A DNA stretch of 42,474 bases from assembly GCA_031256395.1 (NCBI GenBank), contig JAIRQQ010000069.1, positions 1-42,474 of the forward strand, given 5' to 3'. Positions 15,747 through 25,425 of the stretch are shown here, in pieces. A program made the translations under genes and the position numbers. Within the stretch, counting starts at the first letter, position 1. Each line of letters starts with the position of its first letter. The notes below the pieces were generated by a model. That model saw only the letters and a list, made by a program, of their open reading frames with translations, was not told where the DNA came from and searched no databases. The stretch is from Nitrososphaerota archaeon (lineage in GTDB: Archaea; Thermoproteota; Bathyarchaeia; Bathyarchaeales; Bathycorpusculaceae).

Positions 15747-16983
15747 TTAAGAGTTGGACCTTCTTTTTTATTTGCGCCATTATGGAGGGTTCGGCTTCAA
15801 AGGTGATGTGTACGGAGTCATTTGTGAATTCTTCTTTGTGGATATCTGCTTTTTGATGTACCCAAGAGATAAAGGGCATGACATTACCGCTCAGAGGTAC
15901 GATAAATTCGCCAGCCACATAGTGTTCAAGCACGCGTAGAACATGTTTTTTGAGTTCGGCAATATTGGTTTGACATTTTGCTGAGAGCAAAAGAGGATTT
16001 TTGATTTTATCTTTGAGAGCCTCAAGTTTTTCGGTTTGTTCTTGGGGGGTGAGACAGTCAATTTTGTTAAGAGCAGTTACAAGGGGGATATCTGTAGCGC
16101 CGAGTTGTTCGATGGTTTGGAGGCAAACATTATTTTTTTTCTCAATAGCGTTTAGGGGTTCGTCTAAGTCTACAACCAATATGATAAGATCAGCAAAAAT
16201 TGTCTCCTCAAGGGTTGAGTGAAACGCCTCAATCAAAGAAATAGGAAGGCGATCAATAAAGCCCACAGTATCCGTTAGAAGAAAACGCCGGCCGCTAAAC
16301 TCAAAGATACGCGTCTGAGTTGAGAGGGTGGTGAATAAACTTTTGTCCACCAGGGCGGTTTCTTGGGTTAGGGAATTAAAGAGAGTGCTTTTGCCTGCAC
16401 TGGTATAGCCTGCTAGAGAAATTGTTAAAAAGCCTAATTCTGCACGCCGCTCTCTTTGCAAAACACGCTTTTCGCGTATGCGGCGGAGTTTTTTGCGTAT
16501 GGTCTGTACCTGTGCTTTTATGGCATCACGATAGATATCTGCTTCATAGACACCCAGCCCCATAAAGCCAGGCTGCTCACTGCCCTTGGAGAGACGCACC
16601 TTTTCGCGGGCATGTCTGAGCTCGTTTTGAAGAGTGGCTAGCTGGATTTGCATCTGCGCCTCAGTTGTGGTGGCGCGTCTACGGAAGAGCTCCAAGATAA
16701 GCTGAAAGCGATCCATAACCTCGATATGGGTAGCTTTAGCCAAGTTGTAGTTCTGCAAAGTGCGAAGCGTATTATCAAAAATTATTTTTTGGGCACCAGT
16801 TGTTTCAACAAGTTTAACCAATTCTTCGACTTTGCCTGCACCAATTTGGTAGCGGGAATCAGGTCGACGGGTCTGCTCCATAGTACCAACTATGGTGTAG
16901 CCAGCCGTTTCGGCTAAGCTTTGAAGTTCTGCTAAGGTGGATTCTTCACGATTTAATCGACGTTGAACTAAGATGGCTTTCGT
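15706..16983 (-). CDS. hflX: HflX-type GTPase
   Basis: HflX is a ribosome-associated GTPase that splits or rescues 70S-type ribosomes. The N-terminal nucleotide-binding domain includes EQTRRPDSRYQIGAGKVEEL, then a long coiled helix pair with GSEQPGFMGLG. The G domain has G1 SLAGYTSAGKSTLFNSL, G2 around LFTTLSTQTR, G3 LTDTVGFIDRLP and G4 TALNKIDCL. The first ATG (16881) would delete the conserved opening KAILVQRRLNREESTLAELQ. Upstream to the in-frame stop there is no ATG, GTG or TTG. ACG 16983 gives MKAILVQRR and lies 10 bases after GGAGG inside the MBF1 gene. The gene overlaps both neighbours. Function is well supported, the start codon is unusual. Confidence 0.92.
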   Translation of the reverse strand, partial: TKAILVQRRLNREESTLAELQSLAETAGYTIVGTMEQTRRPDSRYQIGAGKVEELVKLVETTGAQKIIFDNTLRTLQNYNLAKATHIEVMDRFQLILELFRRRATTTEAQMQIQLATLQNELRHAREKVRLSKGSEQPGFMGLGVYEADIYRDAIKAQVQTIRKKLRRIREKRVLQRERRAELGFLTISLAGYTSAGKSTLFNSLTQETALVDKSLFTTLSTQTRIFEFSGRRFLLTDTVGFIDRLPISLIEAFHSTLEETIFADLIILVVDLDEPLNAIEKKNNVCLQTIEQLGATDIPLVTALNKIDCLTPQEQTEKLEALKDKIKNPLLLSAKCQTNIAELKKHVLRVLEHYVAGEFIVPLSGNVMPFISWVHQKADIHKEEFTNDSVHITFEAEPSIMAQIKKKVQLLNGKFQSTLSRQQQ

Positions 16984-17501
16984 TTGCCAGGGGCCTCCTC
17001 AGCGGGTTTAGTCATATCGATGAGGTCCCCCAAAGTTAAACCTTCACTAGCCATCTTTTTGGGCGTTGTTGCGGTGACTTTTTCGTCTGCAATTGGAACC
17101 ATCAATGTGATTTTTAGGGCGTGTTCTAACTTGCTTGCAAGCTGGTTGGTGGGTATGATTTTACCGGTTTCAATGTGCCGCAACATGGAAGTTTTTTCGT
17201 TGATTTTTTTGCCCAAATCTTCATGAGATAAACATAGTTTTTCTCTGGCTAAGCGGATTTTGGAGGCATAGTCATCAACGACCTCGGTGGTTATTTGCAC
17301 CTGTGCAACAGGAGGTTTTTTCATGATAACGGGGATATGTGCATACGATTTAGTTATGCTGGGCTGTGAAATGGCTACCTCTTCATGCATTACGACTTTA
17401 CCGTGTTTGGAACATTCAACACACACGGTCAGCTTGGCGCCTTCGATTATCGCACGCACGGGATCCGTGTGGATTTTGCGTCCGCAGACTTCACATCGCA
17501 T
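16968..17501 (-). CDS. Multiprotein bridging factor 1 homologue (MBF1)
   Basis: Archaeal MBF1 binds the small ribosomal subunit. The N-terminal zinc ribbon has C3, C6, C27 and C30. A linker precedes a Cro/cI-type HTH (about 80-140): IRLAREKLCLSHEDLGKKIN, then TSMLRHIETGKIIPTNQLAS. The C-terminal tail is polar (TKPAEEAPGKRKPS). At 177 residues it is typical. ATG 17501 has AAAGGTGA 10 bases ahead. It leads the cluster HflX-Trm56-TFE-HD-DUF2110, so one transcript may carry six information-processing genes. Confidence 0.93.
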   Translation of the reverse strand: MRCEVCGRKIHTDPVRAIIEGAKLTVCVECSKHGKVVMHEEVAISQPSITKSYAHIPVIMKKPPVAQVQITTEVVDDYASKIRLAREKLCLSHEDLGKKINEKTSMLRHIETGKIIPTNQLASKLEHALKITLMVPIADEKVTATTPKKMASEGLTLGDLIDMTKPAEEAPGKRKPS

Positions 17502-17588
17502 GTAAAATAATCACCTTTCAGAGAGTTTTATTATGTTGTTATGTTTATACTTGTCGAATTAAGCGCACCAGATGGTTATGATAAACTC

Positions 17589-18056
17589 ATGGAAAACGCA
17601 AAACAAAAAGTCCGATGCATCGCAGACTATCAATTCGGCAAAGGAACCGGCACCAAACTATTCCCCGAAAACATAGAAATCCAGTATTCCCCCCGAACAG
17701 GCAGAATACGCTTCATAAACCTAGACAACAAACGCCTAGCAACTCTGCGCCCAACCGATGGCAGACTATCCCTAAGCCTCACAGCCGCTCAAACCATAGC
17801 AGAACACATCCCAGAAGCCAAATGCTTTGTAACAGTACAAAACGCCGTAGCCCCCTACATCGCCAAAGGAGGAGACGTCTTTGCCGTACATGTTGTAGCA
17901 GTGGATGAAGAAGTATGCGCCAAAGATGAAGTCATTATCACAGATGAAAACCACCAAGTTCTAGCAGTTGGACGTACTCTGCTCTCCAGCAACGAAATCC
18001 ACGCCTTTAAAACAGGCGTCGCAGTCAAAACCCGACATGGCACAAACAAAGAATAA
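17589..18056 (+). CDS. PUA-domain RNA-binding protein
   Basis: A 155-residue protein with the layout of archaeal PUA proteins related to the C-terminus of archaeosine tRNA-guanine transglycosylase. The N-terminal part is KVRCIADYQFGKGTGTKLFP. The PUA domain starts near FVTVQNAVAPYIAKGGDVFA and ends VLAVGRTLLSSNEIHAFKTG. It probably binds structured RNA; no catalytic motif is seen. I prefer ATG 17589 because TTTATACT at 17542-17549 is a good promoter; the longer frame from 17541 would place that promoter inside the gene. It is divergent from MBF1. Confidence 0.85.
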   Translation: MENAKQKVRCIADYQFGKGTGTKLFPENIEIQYSPRTGRIRFINLDNKRLATLRPTDGRLSLSLTAAQTIAEHIPEAKCFVTVQNAVAPYIAKGGDVFAVHVVAVDEEVCAKDEVIITDENHQVLAVGRTLLSSNEIHAFKTGVAVKTRHGTNKE

Positions 18057-18113
18057 GAGAGACTTAGTTAAATTTATCAAGTTCTAGCTGGATATTTGTA
18101 GTAAGGGAATGTT

Positions 18114-18476
18114 ATGCATAAACGTATAAATCCTCGAGAGCAAAAACGCATGATGCAACGCATGGGCATGAACATGGACAGCGTGTCTGATGTGGAACAG
18201 GTTATCATTCGAACAGCTGACAAGGATATAGTTATCGATGAACCCGAGGTGGCGATTCTTCAGGTTCAGGGTCAAAAAATGTATCAGGTTATCGGCGGTC
18301 AAGTCAGTGAGCAGGCCCCCTCAGCTCGAGGCACAACAGCACCAGCCAAACCTATGTTTAGCGAGGAAGATGTACAACTCGTAGCAGATCAAACGGGCAA
18401 AAGTCTGGACAAAGCACGAGAAGCACTAAAAGAAGCCGAAGGCGATTTAGCCAAAGCCATTCTACTTCTCTCCTAA
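18114..18476 (+). CDS. nac: Nascent polypeptide-associated complex protein (aNAC)
   Basis: Archaeal NAC binds emerging chains at the ribosome exit. This 120-residue protein has the basic ribosome-binding start NPREQKRMMQRMGMNMDSV, the NAC barrel (VEQVIIRTADKDIVIDEPEV to KMYQVIGG), a linker rich in Ala/Pro, and a C-terminal UBA helix bundle (FSEEDVQLVADQTGKSLDKA). ATG 18114 follows AAGGGAA at 6 bases. A TTAAATTTATC stretch at 18069-18079 may be the promoter. It follows the PUA gene by 57 bases. Confidence 0.96.
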   Translation: MHKRINPREQKRMMQRMGMNMDSVSDVEQVIIRTADKDIVIDEPEVAILQVQGQKMYQVIGGQVSEQAPSARGTTAPAKPMFSEEDVQLVADQTGKSLDKAREALKEAEGDLAKAILLLS

Positions 18477-18733
18477 TTTCTAATTTTCACAAATTCCAAA
18501 AAAGACATCGCCCAAGTTTTTTGAATTCCAAAATTTGAGCTTTTGTGATATGGTTAGTAAGGAAACCTGTTTTAGAAAATTTGCATATCGACGTAAGCTC
18601 AGATATTAGAAAAAGAAGAGAAACCAGCTGTAAAAGCACAGTCTGGTCTTAAAAGGTTCAAACTTGTAGCACTATAGATTAAACTTAGCTACACATTAGA
18701 GCTATTTTGCAGAGCAAATATGAGATAATATGG

Positions 18734-21700
18734 TTACCACTGTTTCCAGGGTAGTTTATCCATATATTCGTTGAGACTGATGATGCTGTCGTTGTTGTTG
18801 TCTTTTTGTTTGAGTACCTCAACCAGTGCTTCGGCTAGCTGCAGATTTGTAATGACAGGGACGTTGAATTCTACTGCTTGGCGGCGGATAGTGTAACCGT
18901 CGGTTATGATGTCGGTTAGGTTTGAGCAGTGGGTTGCGATGGGTACGTTTATGACTAGATCGATTTTACGTTCTTGGAGATAGTCGAGAATGTTTGGGGT
19001 AACTTCGGGGTCTCTAACTTTGTGTAGCACTGTAGTGGTTACGTTGTTTTGGTTGAGGACTTTGGCGGTGTTAGCGGTTGCATAGATTCTAAAGCCCATA
19101 TCAAAGAGGGATTTTGCGATGGGAACTACGCGTGTTTTGCGTTCTTCATCGCCGCCTACGCTGATAAGTACAGATCCGCCTTTTGGGGGAACCATAAACT
19201 CTGCGGATTGAAGGGCCTTAAAGAACGCATCTGAAAAGTTTTCGCCGATACATGCCACTTCGCCGGTGCTTAGCATTTCAACGCCCAGTACTGGGTCAGC
19301 ACCGCTGAGGCGCATAAAGCTGAATTGTGGCACTTTAACACCTACGTGAGGTGCGGTTTGCATAGGGGAGAGTTTAATGTTGATTTTTTTGCCCAGCATT
19401 GCCATGGTAGCTAGTTCGATGAGGTTTATGCCGCGGGTTTTGCTTACAAAGGGCATAGAGCGGCTGGCGCGCAGGTTGCATTCGATGACATTAACAACGT
19501 CGTCTTTGACTAGGTATTGGATGTTGTAGGGTCCATGGATGTTGAGTGCTTTAACGATACGTATGGTTGCGTCTTCGATGTCTTTTTGTACTTCAGGTTT
19601 TAGTGCTTGGGGGGGTATGGTCATGGTTGCATCGCCGCTGTGTACACCTGCGTTTTCGACGTGTTCCATGATGGCGCCGATGAAGACGTTTTCGCCGTCT
19701 GAGACGCCGTCAACTTCGACTTCTTTGGCGCGGTTGATAAATTTGCTAATGACCACAGGATGGTCACGCGATACTTTGGCGGCTAATTTAAGAAAGTTCT
19801 CAAGGGATTCTTCGTTGTGGGCAACACGCATAGCTGAGCCGGATAGTACATAGCTTGGGCGTACCAGCACGGGGTAGCCGATTTTTGTTGCGAAATGTTT
19901 GGCTTCTTGGATGCTTTGGAGTTTGCTCCAGCTGGGCTGGTGGATACCTAGTTGATCAAGCAGGGCGCTGAATTTACTGCGATCTTCAGCTACGTCAACG
20001 TCTTGTGCGGAGGTTCCAAGCAGTTTTACTCCTGCTTCTGAGAGAGGCATAGAGAGGTTATTGGGAATTTGTCCACCGACACTTGTGATGATACCCAGAG
20101 GGTTTTCTTTTTCATAGATGTCAAGGATGCGTTCAGTTGTGAGTTCTTCAAAGTAGAGTTTGTCGGATACGTCGTAGTCAGTGCTGACGGTTTCGGGGTT
20201 GTAGTTGACCATGATGGCTTCTTGGATGCCGTTCTTTTTGAGTGCCCAAACGGTGTTGACGCCGCACCAGTCAAATTCAACGCTGCTTCCGATGCGAAAG
20301 ACTCCAGCACCTAGGACTATTACTTTGTTGGGGGTTTGGCTGAATTCTATGTCATCTTGATCTCCGCCGTAGGTGAGATATAGATAGTTTGTTTTGGCTG
20401 GCCACTCTGCAGCTAGGGTGTCGATTTGTTTTACAACTGGAATGATGCCTGATTTTTTGCGATATGTGCGGATGGTTGTTTCGTTGGTTTTTTGGCATAT
20501 TGCGATTTGTTGATCGCTAAAGCCGAGGCGTTTGGCTTCGTGGATGATTTCTGCGGCAGAGGGTTCGGTTAGGTTGAGGTTTTTGAGTTGGGTTTCCATA
20601 TTGATGATGTTTTGGATTTTGTGAATAAAGAAGGGATCTATGCCGCTTATACGATAGATCTCCATGACGGGGATGCCGATTTTGAGGGCTTTAACTATTT
20701 TGTAGAGACGCTCATCGGTGGGGTTGGCGACTTCGTTGCGCAGGTGGGCTTCTGTTTCAAGTTCTTCGTCTTCGGGGTTACAAACTAGTCCGATTTTGCC
20801 GGTGTCTAGCATGCGAACAGCTTTTTGGAGGGCTTCTTCAAAGCATCTGCCAATGGCCATGACTTCGCCGACGCTACGCATTTGTGGTCCGACGTGGCGG
20901 TCGGCGTTTATGAATTTTTGGAGGTCCCATCTTGGGATTTTGATGGTGATGTAGTCAAGGGCGGGTTCGAAGCAGGCGGTTGTGACTTCGGTGACTTTGT
21001 TGATTAGTTCGGAGAGGTTGTAGCCTATGGTGAGTTTGGTGGCTATGTATGCAAGTGGGTAGCCGGTGACTTTGCTTGCTAGGGCGCTGCTGCGTGACAT
21101 GCGGCTGTTGACTTCGATGACGCGGCATTCTTCGGATTTGGTGTTTAGGGCCCATTGGATGTTGCATTCGCCCACGATTCCTAGGGCGCGTATGGCGGTT
21201 ATGGATATGGAGCGGATGGTGTGGTATTCTCGGTTAGTCATGGTTTGGGAGGGGGATACCACGATGCTGTCGCCGGTGTGGATGCCCATGGGGTCAAAGT
21301 TTTCCATGTTGCACACGGTTAGGCAGTTGTCGGCGTAGTCGCGCATGACTTCGTATTCGACTTCTTTCCAGTGGCCGACGTATTCTTCTATGAGGACTTG
21401 GTTTATGCGGCTTTGTGCGATGCCTATGGTGGCGATTTCTTTGAGTTCTTTTTGGTTATGGGCAACGCCTGCGCCTTTGCCGCCCAGGGTGTATGCGACT
21501 CGGATCATAACAGGGTAGCCGATTTCATCGGCTATGTCTAGGGCTTGTTTGACGCTGGTTGCGGCTTGGCTTTTTAGGTAGGGTACGCCGGCTTTTTGCA
21601 TGGCTTGGCGGAATCTTTCGCGGTCGCCGGTGTCTTCGATGGCTTTGACAGGTGTTCCTAGGACTTTGACGTTGTATTTTTGGAGAATGCCGCTTTTTTC

Positions 21701-22006
21701 AAGTTCTAAGCCGCAGTTAAGGGCGGTTTGGCCTCCAAAGCCTAAGAGGATGCCGTCGGGGCGTTCTTTGGCTATGACTTTTTCGACGTAGTGGGGTGTG
21801 ACGGGGAGAAGATATACGTTGCCACTTAGGTGGGGGTCGGTTTGGATGGTGGCGATGTTGGGGTTTATGAGGACAGTTTGGATGCCTTCTTCTTGCAGGG
21901 CTTTTATGCATTGGCTGCCGCTGTAGTCGAATTCTGCGGCTTCGCCGATTTTGATAGCGCCGCTGCCTAGGACCATAACTTTTTTTATCCAGTCGAATTT
22001 GGGCAT
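18734..22006 (-). CDS. carB: Carbamoyl phosphate synthase large subunit CarB
   Basis: CarB makes carbamoyl phosphate from bicarbonate, ammonia and two ATP for pyrimidine and arginine synthesis. The single 1090-residue chain has two ATP-grasp halves: residues 1-400 (MVLGSGAIKIGEAAEFDYSG, then YTLGGKGAGVAHN) and 550-940 (VLGAGVFRIGSSVEFDWCGV, then YVLSGSAMRVAHN). A helical oligomerisation domain lies between them, and a C-terminal MGS-like domain (about 945-1070) binds allosteric effectors. It is not split, unlike in some archaea. Its ATG directly abuts the carA stop. In the first half, GKGAG replaces the more usual GTGSG-type loop. Confidence 0.97.
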   Translation of the reverse strand: MPKFDWIKKVMVLGSGAIKIGEAAEFDYSGSQCIKALQEEGIQTVLINPNIATIQTDPHLSGNVYLLPVTPHYVEKVIAKERPDGILLGFGGQTALNCGLELEKSGILQKYNVKVLGTPVKAIEDTGDRERFRQAMQKAGVPYLKSQAATSVKQALDIADEIGYPVMIRVAYTLGGKGAGVAHNQKELKEIATIGIAQSRINQVLIEEYVGHWKEVEYEVMRDYADNCLTVCNMENFDPMGIHTGDSIVVSPSQTMTNREYHTIRSISITAIRALGIVGECNIQWALNTKSEECRVIEVNSRMSRSSALASKVTGYPLAYIATKLTIGYNLSELINKVTEVTTACFEPALDYITIKIPRWDLQKFINADRHVGPQMRSVGEVMAIGRCFEEALQKAVRMLDTGKIGLVCNPEDEELETEAHLRNEVANPTDERLYKIVKALKIGIPVMEIYRISGIDPFFIHKIQNIINMETQLKNLNLTEPSAAEIIHEAKRLGFSDQQIAICQKTNETTIRTYRKKSGIIPVVKQIDTLAAEWPAKTNYLYLTYGGDQDDIEFSQTPNKVIVLGAGVFRIGSSVEFDWCGVNTVWALKKNGIQEAIMVNYNPETVSTDYDVSDKLYFEELTTERILDIYEKENPLGIITSVGGQIPNNLSMPLSEAGVKLLGTSAQDVDVAEDRSKFSALLDQLGIHQPSWSKLQSIQEAKHFATKIGYPVLVRPSYVLSGSAMRVAHNEESLENFLKLAAKVSRDHPVVISKFINRAKEVEVDGVSDGENVFIGAIMEHVENAGVHSGDATMTIPPQALKPEVQKDIEDATIRIVKALNIHGPYNIQYLVKDDVVNVIECNLRASRSMPFVSKTRGINLIELATMAMLGKKINIKLSPMQTAPHVGVKVPQFSFMRLSGADPVLGVEMLSTGEVACIGENFSDAFFKALQSAEFMVPPKGGSVLISVGGDEERKTRVVPIAKSLFDMGFRIYATANTAKVLNQNNVTTTVLHKVRDPEVTPNILDYLQERKIDLVINVPIATHCSNLTDIITDGYTIRRQAVEFNVPVITNLQLAEALVEVLKQKDNNNDSIISLNEYMDKLPWKQW

Positions 22007-23161
22007 TTAGGGTTTCTCCAGAGTTTTTGCGAATTTATCAAATAAAAATTCTGTTTCATAGGGACCGGGTGAGGCTTCGGGGTGCCACTGTACTGCAGAT
22101 ACGGGTTTGGTTTTGTGGCATATGCCCTCGATGGTTTTGTCGTTTGGGTTGATAAACCAGGGTTCGAGGGGTGTGTTTTTGAGTGAGTCGGGGTTTATGG
22201 CGTAGCCGTGGTTTTGGGTGGTGATGTAGCATCGGCTGTTGGTTTGGTCGCGCACAGGTTGGTTTTGGGCGCGGTGGCCGAATTTGAGTTTGTAGGTATC
22301 AGCACCCAAGGCTAGGCCTAGGATTTGGGCGCCAAGGCAGATGCCCATAATTGGGGTTTTTTCGCTGAGTTCGGCAACGGTTTTGATGGTTTGGGTGCAT
22401 TTTTTGGGGTCGCCTGGGCCGTTGCTTATGAATACGCCATCGGGGTTGTAGCTTAGGATTTGTTCTGCGGAGGTATCGTAGGGGACACGTACGACGGTTA
22501 TGCCGCGGTTTAGCAGGCATCGGATGATGCTGTATTTGACTCCGCAGTCGATAAGTACCACTGTTTTTGTACCCTCAACAGAGTAGGTGAGGGGTTCTTT
22601 GATGGATACCTCTTTGACGAGGTTTGTTAGGTTGGGATCTGTGATTTTTTGGTTGTTTAGTTTAAAGTTGTCTAGGTTAGGTTCTTCTCCGGGTTCAAAC
22701 ACCTGTATAATGCCCAGCATTACTCCGTGGTTGCGGAGTTTTTTGGTGAGGCGTCTTGTATCTATGCCATATATGCCCGGTACACCCTCGTCTTCGAGCC
22801 ATTTATCTAGGGTGCGGGTGGATGCCCAGTGGAAGGGTTCATGGCAGAGTTCGTGAATGACTATGCCTTGGGTTTGAATTCGGTCAGATTCGAAATAGAG
22901 CGGCAAGCCCATATCGATTTTTTTGTCGGGAACGCCATAGTTGCCGACCATTGGGTATGTAAAAGTTAAGATTTGCCCCTTATAGGACGGATCGGTTAAT
23001 GCTTCAGGGTACCCCACCATCTGGGTGGAGAAAACTACTTCGCCTGAGGCTTTTGTTGTTGAACCAAATCCTTTCCCGGTGAATAACGTACCGTCTTCGA
23101 GAAGCAGAACCGCTTTTTTGTTTTTTATATTATTGTTGAGCGTACTATATTGAGGAGTCAA
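22007..23161 (-). CDS. carA: Carbamoyl phosphate synthase small subunit CarA
   Basis: CarA hydrolyses glutamine for CarB. The N-terminal domain (AVLLLEDGTLFTGKGFG, MVGYPEALTDPSYKGQILTF) precedes a class-I glutaminase with the nucleophile in IMGICLGAQILGLALG and the His/Glu pair in QWHPEASPGPYETEFLF. The length of 384 residues is normal. FGHRAQNQPVRD differs slightly from the common GHRGxNQPV. The start is TTG 23161, with GGTGA 9 bases ahead; a TTAAAAATTC promoter-like stretch is centred near 23191. It is the first gene of carAB. Confidence 0.96.
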   Translation of the reverse strand: MTPQYSTLNNNIKNKKAVLLLEDGTLFTGKGFGSTTKASGEVVFSTQMVGYPEALTDPSYKGQILTFTYPMVGNYGVPDKKIDMGLPLYFESDRIQTQGIVIHELCHEPFHWASTRTLDKWLEDEGVPGIYGIDTRRLTKKLRNHGVMLGIIQVFEPGEEPNLDNFKLNNQKITDPNLTNLVKEVSIKEPLTYSVEGTKTVVLIDCGVKYSIIRCLLNRGITVVRVPYDTSAEQILSYNPDGVFISNGPGDPKKCTQTIKTVAELSEKTPIMGICLGAQILGLALGADTYKLKFGHRAQNQPVRDQTNSRCYITTQNHGYAINPDSLKNTPLEPWFINPNDKTIEGICHKTKPVSAVQWHPEASPGPYETEFLFDKFAKTLEKP

Positions 23162-23204
23162 AGCCCTATTTCACCATCCAGTTTGAATTTTTAAGTCTTA
23201 CGGT

Positions 23205-23483
23205 TTATTGAGAGTAAAGAGAGCAACCCATGATGGCACTGTTTAGCGTGATCTCAACGGCTGCTAGCGTCTTTGAGTTTTCGATGACTGTTTCAGCGCA
23301 TGTTTTGAGTCTTGCATCGAGTGCTCTTTTGACTTCCGCGGGGGAAGGCCCATCTTGCACTTTATATGTTTCGATTAATTTGTGCAAATTTGTGCATGCA
23401 ACTAGGTCTAGCTCTAACCACAAATTCAAATCCAGTACATTTACTATATAGACAACCTTCAAAAATATTGTTGAATCGTACAT
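23205..23483 (-). CDS. Hypothetical protein
   Basis: A 92-residue frame from ATG 23483 with no recognised family. Its second half (PSPAEVKRALDARLKTCAET, then NSKTLAAVEITLNSAI) is helical and gene-like; the first half is hydrophobic and beta-prone. CTATATAG at 23443-23450 lies inside this frame and would instead support a leaderless TTG start at 23421 (a 72-residue protein). A further TTG at 23504 also exists. It precedes carA on the same strand by 43 bases. Coding status is moderate. Confidence 0.45.
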   Translation of the reverse strand: MYDSTIFLKVVYIVNVLDLNLWLELDLVACTNLHKLIETYKVQDGPSPAEVKRALDARLKTCAETVIENSKTLAAVEITLNSAIMGCSLYSQ

Positions 23484-23730
23484 CCTAACAGCTTGTTTGT
23501 TCAATCAACACACTCCAAAACAGCTAAATCCCGCAGAGAACAAAAACACACCACATACATACCTATCAGAGACATGTGATGCAAAATCAAACTTGTTGAT
23601 CTATCGGTTTGGTGAGCTTGCACAAAATCAAAAAGTGTTGTACAACCAGCAAATAGGTTATTTGGGAGGAAAAAGTGGTTCACATGTCACATAACCGGTA
23701 GGTTGTACCGGTCTGTGATGTGTGGTTGGT

Positions 23731-25068
23731 TTAGTTTTTGATTTTTTTTATAAACTTGGCTAAGACGTTTTCCATGTTTGGATTGCCGATTTCTTGGAGG
23801 TTGTAGGTTACGCGTGTGGTGGGTTTGTTGATTTTTATGATGCGTGCCAAGTCGATTGGTGTGGCGATGACTACAGAGTCGCATTCGGTTCGCTCGATGG
23901 TGGCTGCTAGGTCGTTCATTTGTTGTTCGCCATAGCCCATAGCGGGGAGTAATTTGCCGATGTTTGGGTAGATGCGGTATGTTTCAGCTAGTCTGCCAAC
24001 TGCATAGGGTCGGGGATCGATGATTTCAGCGGCGCCAAAGCGGCGGGCGGCCACAATGCCTGCACCGATTTTCATCTCACCATGGGTTAGAGTTGGGCCG
24101 TCTTCGATGACTAGCACGCGTTTGCCTTTGATAACCTCGGGTTTATCGACGCTTATGGTGGATGCAGCATCTACTACGGTGGCTTTGGGGTTCACACGTT
24201 CAATATTGCTTCGAACTGAGAGTATGCTATCAAAGTCAGCGCTGTCGATTTTGTTGATTACTACTACATCAGCTAAGCGCAGGGTTACTTCGCCGGGATA
24301 GTAGGATAGTTCATGGCCGGGTCTGAGGGGATCGACTACTGCGACCATTAAATCAGGTCGGAAGAAGGGAAAGTCGTTGTTGCCGCCATCCCAGAGAATA
24401 ACATCACAGCCATTTGGGTCGTTTTCTGCGGCGCGCAAAATTGCCTCATAGTCCACACCTGCATAAATTACATTTCCTCGGGAGATGTGGGGTTCGTATT
24501 CTTCCATCTCTTCGATGGTGCAGTTGTGTTTTTTTAGATCCGCAATGCTGGCAAAGCGTTGTACTTTTTGTGCAACTAAATCGCCATAAGGCATGGGGTG
24601 GCGAACAGCGATTACTTTTAAGCCATGAGCCATAAGTACCTCAGTTATGCGTCTAGAAGTTTGGCTTTTGCCGCAGCCAGTACGAACTGCACCTACTGCG
24701 ATGACAGGTTTGGTACTTTTGAGCATGGTATGTTTGGGACCCATCATAGAGAAATCTGCACCCGCAGCATTCACTTGAGCGCCTATACTCATAACCACAG
24801 AGTATGGAACATCACTGTATGAAAAGACACATTCATCAGCATCGAGCTCTTTGATAAGTCTCTGAAGGTCATCTTGGGCATAGATAGGTATACCCTCAGG
24901 GTAGAGACTCCCAGCGAGTTCTGCGGGATATTTACGATTTGCTATGTCTGGGATTTGGGCGGCAGTAAACGCTACTACCTTATAATCTGGATTATTCCGA
25001 AAAAAGGTGTTAAAATTATGAAAATCGCGTCCAGCCGCACCGATTATAATAATTTTTTGTTGTGCCAT
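23731..25068 (-). CDS. Cyclic 2,3-diphosphoglycerate synthetase-like P-loop protein
   Basis: A 445-residue protein whose family includes the cyclic 2,3-diphosphoglycerate synthetase of methanogens. The N-terminal Rossmann-like part starts KIIIIGAAGRDFHNFNTFFR. The P-loop GAVRTGCGKS is at 126-135, and the nucleotide-binding domain continues with ILWDGGNNDFPFFRPDLMV, LADVVVINKID (base-recognition NKxD) and VLVIEDGPTLTHGEM. A C-terminal domain follows. The NKID box would suit GTP as well as ATP, so a GTPase or kinase role is possible. ATG 25068 has AAGGGAA 7 bases ahead. It is monocistronic. Confidence 0.85.
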   Translation of the reverse strand: MAQQKIIIIGAAGRDFHNFNTFFRNNPDYKVVAFTAAQIPDIANRKYPAELAGSLYPEGIPIYAQDDLQRLIKELDADECVFSYSDVPYSVVMSIGAQVNAAGADFSMMGPKHTMLKSTKPVIAVGAVRTGCGKSQTSRRITEVLMAHGLKVIAVRHPMPYGDLVAQKVQRFASIADLKKHNCTIEEMEEYEPHISRGNVIYAGVDYEAILRAAENDPNGCDVILWDGGNNDFPFFRPDLMVAVVDPLRPGHELSYYPGEVTLRLADVVVINKIDSADFDSILSVRSNIERVNPKATVVDAASTISVDKPEVIKGKRVLVIEDGPTLTHGEMKIGAGIVAARRFGAAEIIDPRPYAVGRLAETYRIYPNIGKLLPAMGYGEQQMNDLAATIERTECDSVVIATPIDLARIIKINKPTTRVTYNLQEIGNPNMENVLAKFIKKIKN

Positions 25069-25425
25069 ATTGATTTCCCTTTGGTAAAAATTTTTACGGC
25101 CGTATTAATACTTTTGCACAAGAAAAACAGGTAGTTTAGAAAAGTATGACCAGAATCACTCAACTCTCCACTCTAAATGACCAGAAATTTGGAGCGTAAC
25201 CTTACAAATGGCTAAAAAAGAGAAAGCAACTTTTCAACCGTTAGTTAGAATCTCTATCGGTGTAGTGTGGTATTTTGCAACAAAATATTTGACAGATCAG
25301 ACTGCGCAAAAACGAAGATATTTTTCCGTGTGCGAAAGCGAGTTTTTAGTTAAATTTACAGGTCTTTTCAGGTTCACCCAAAAAATTACCCATAAGACAA
25401 TAGAAAAAGTAAAAACAACAGTTAT

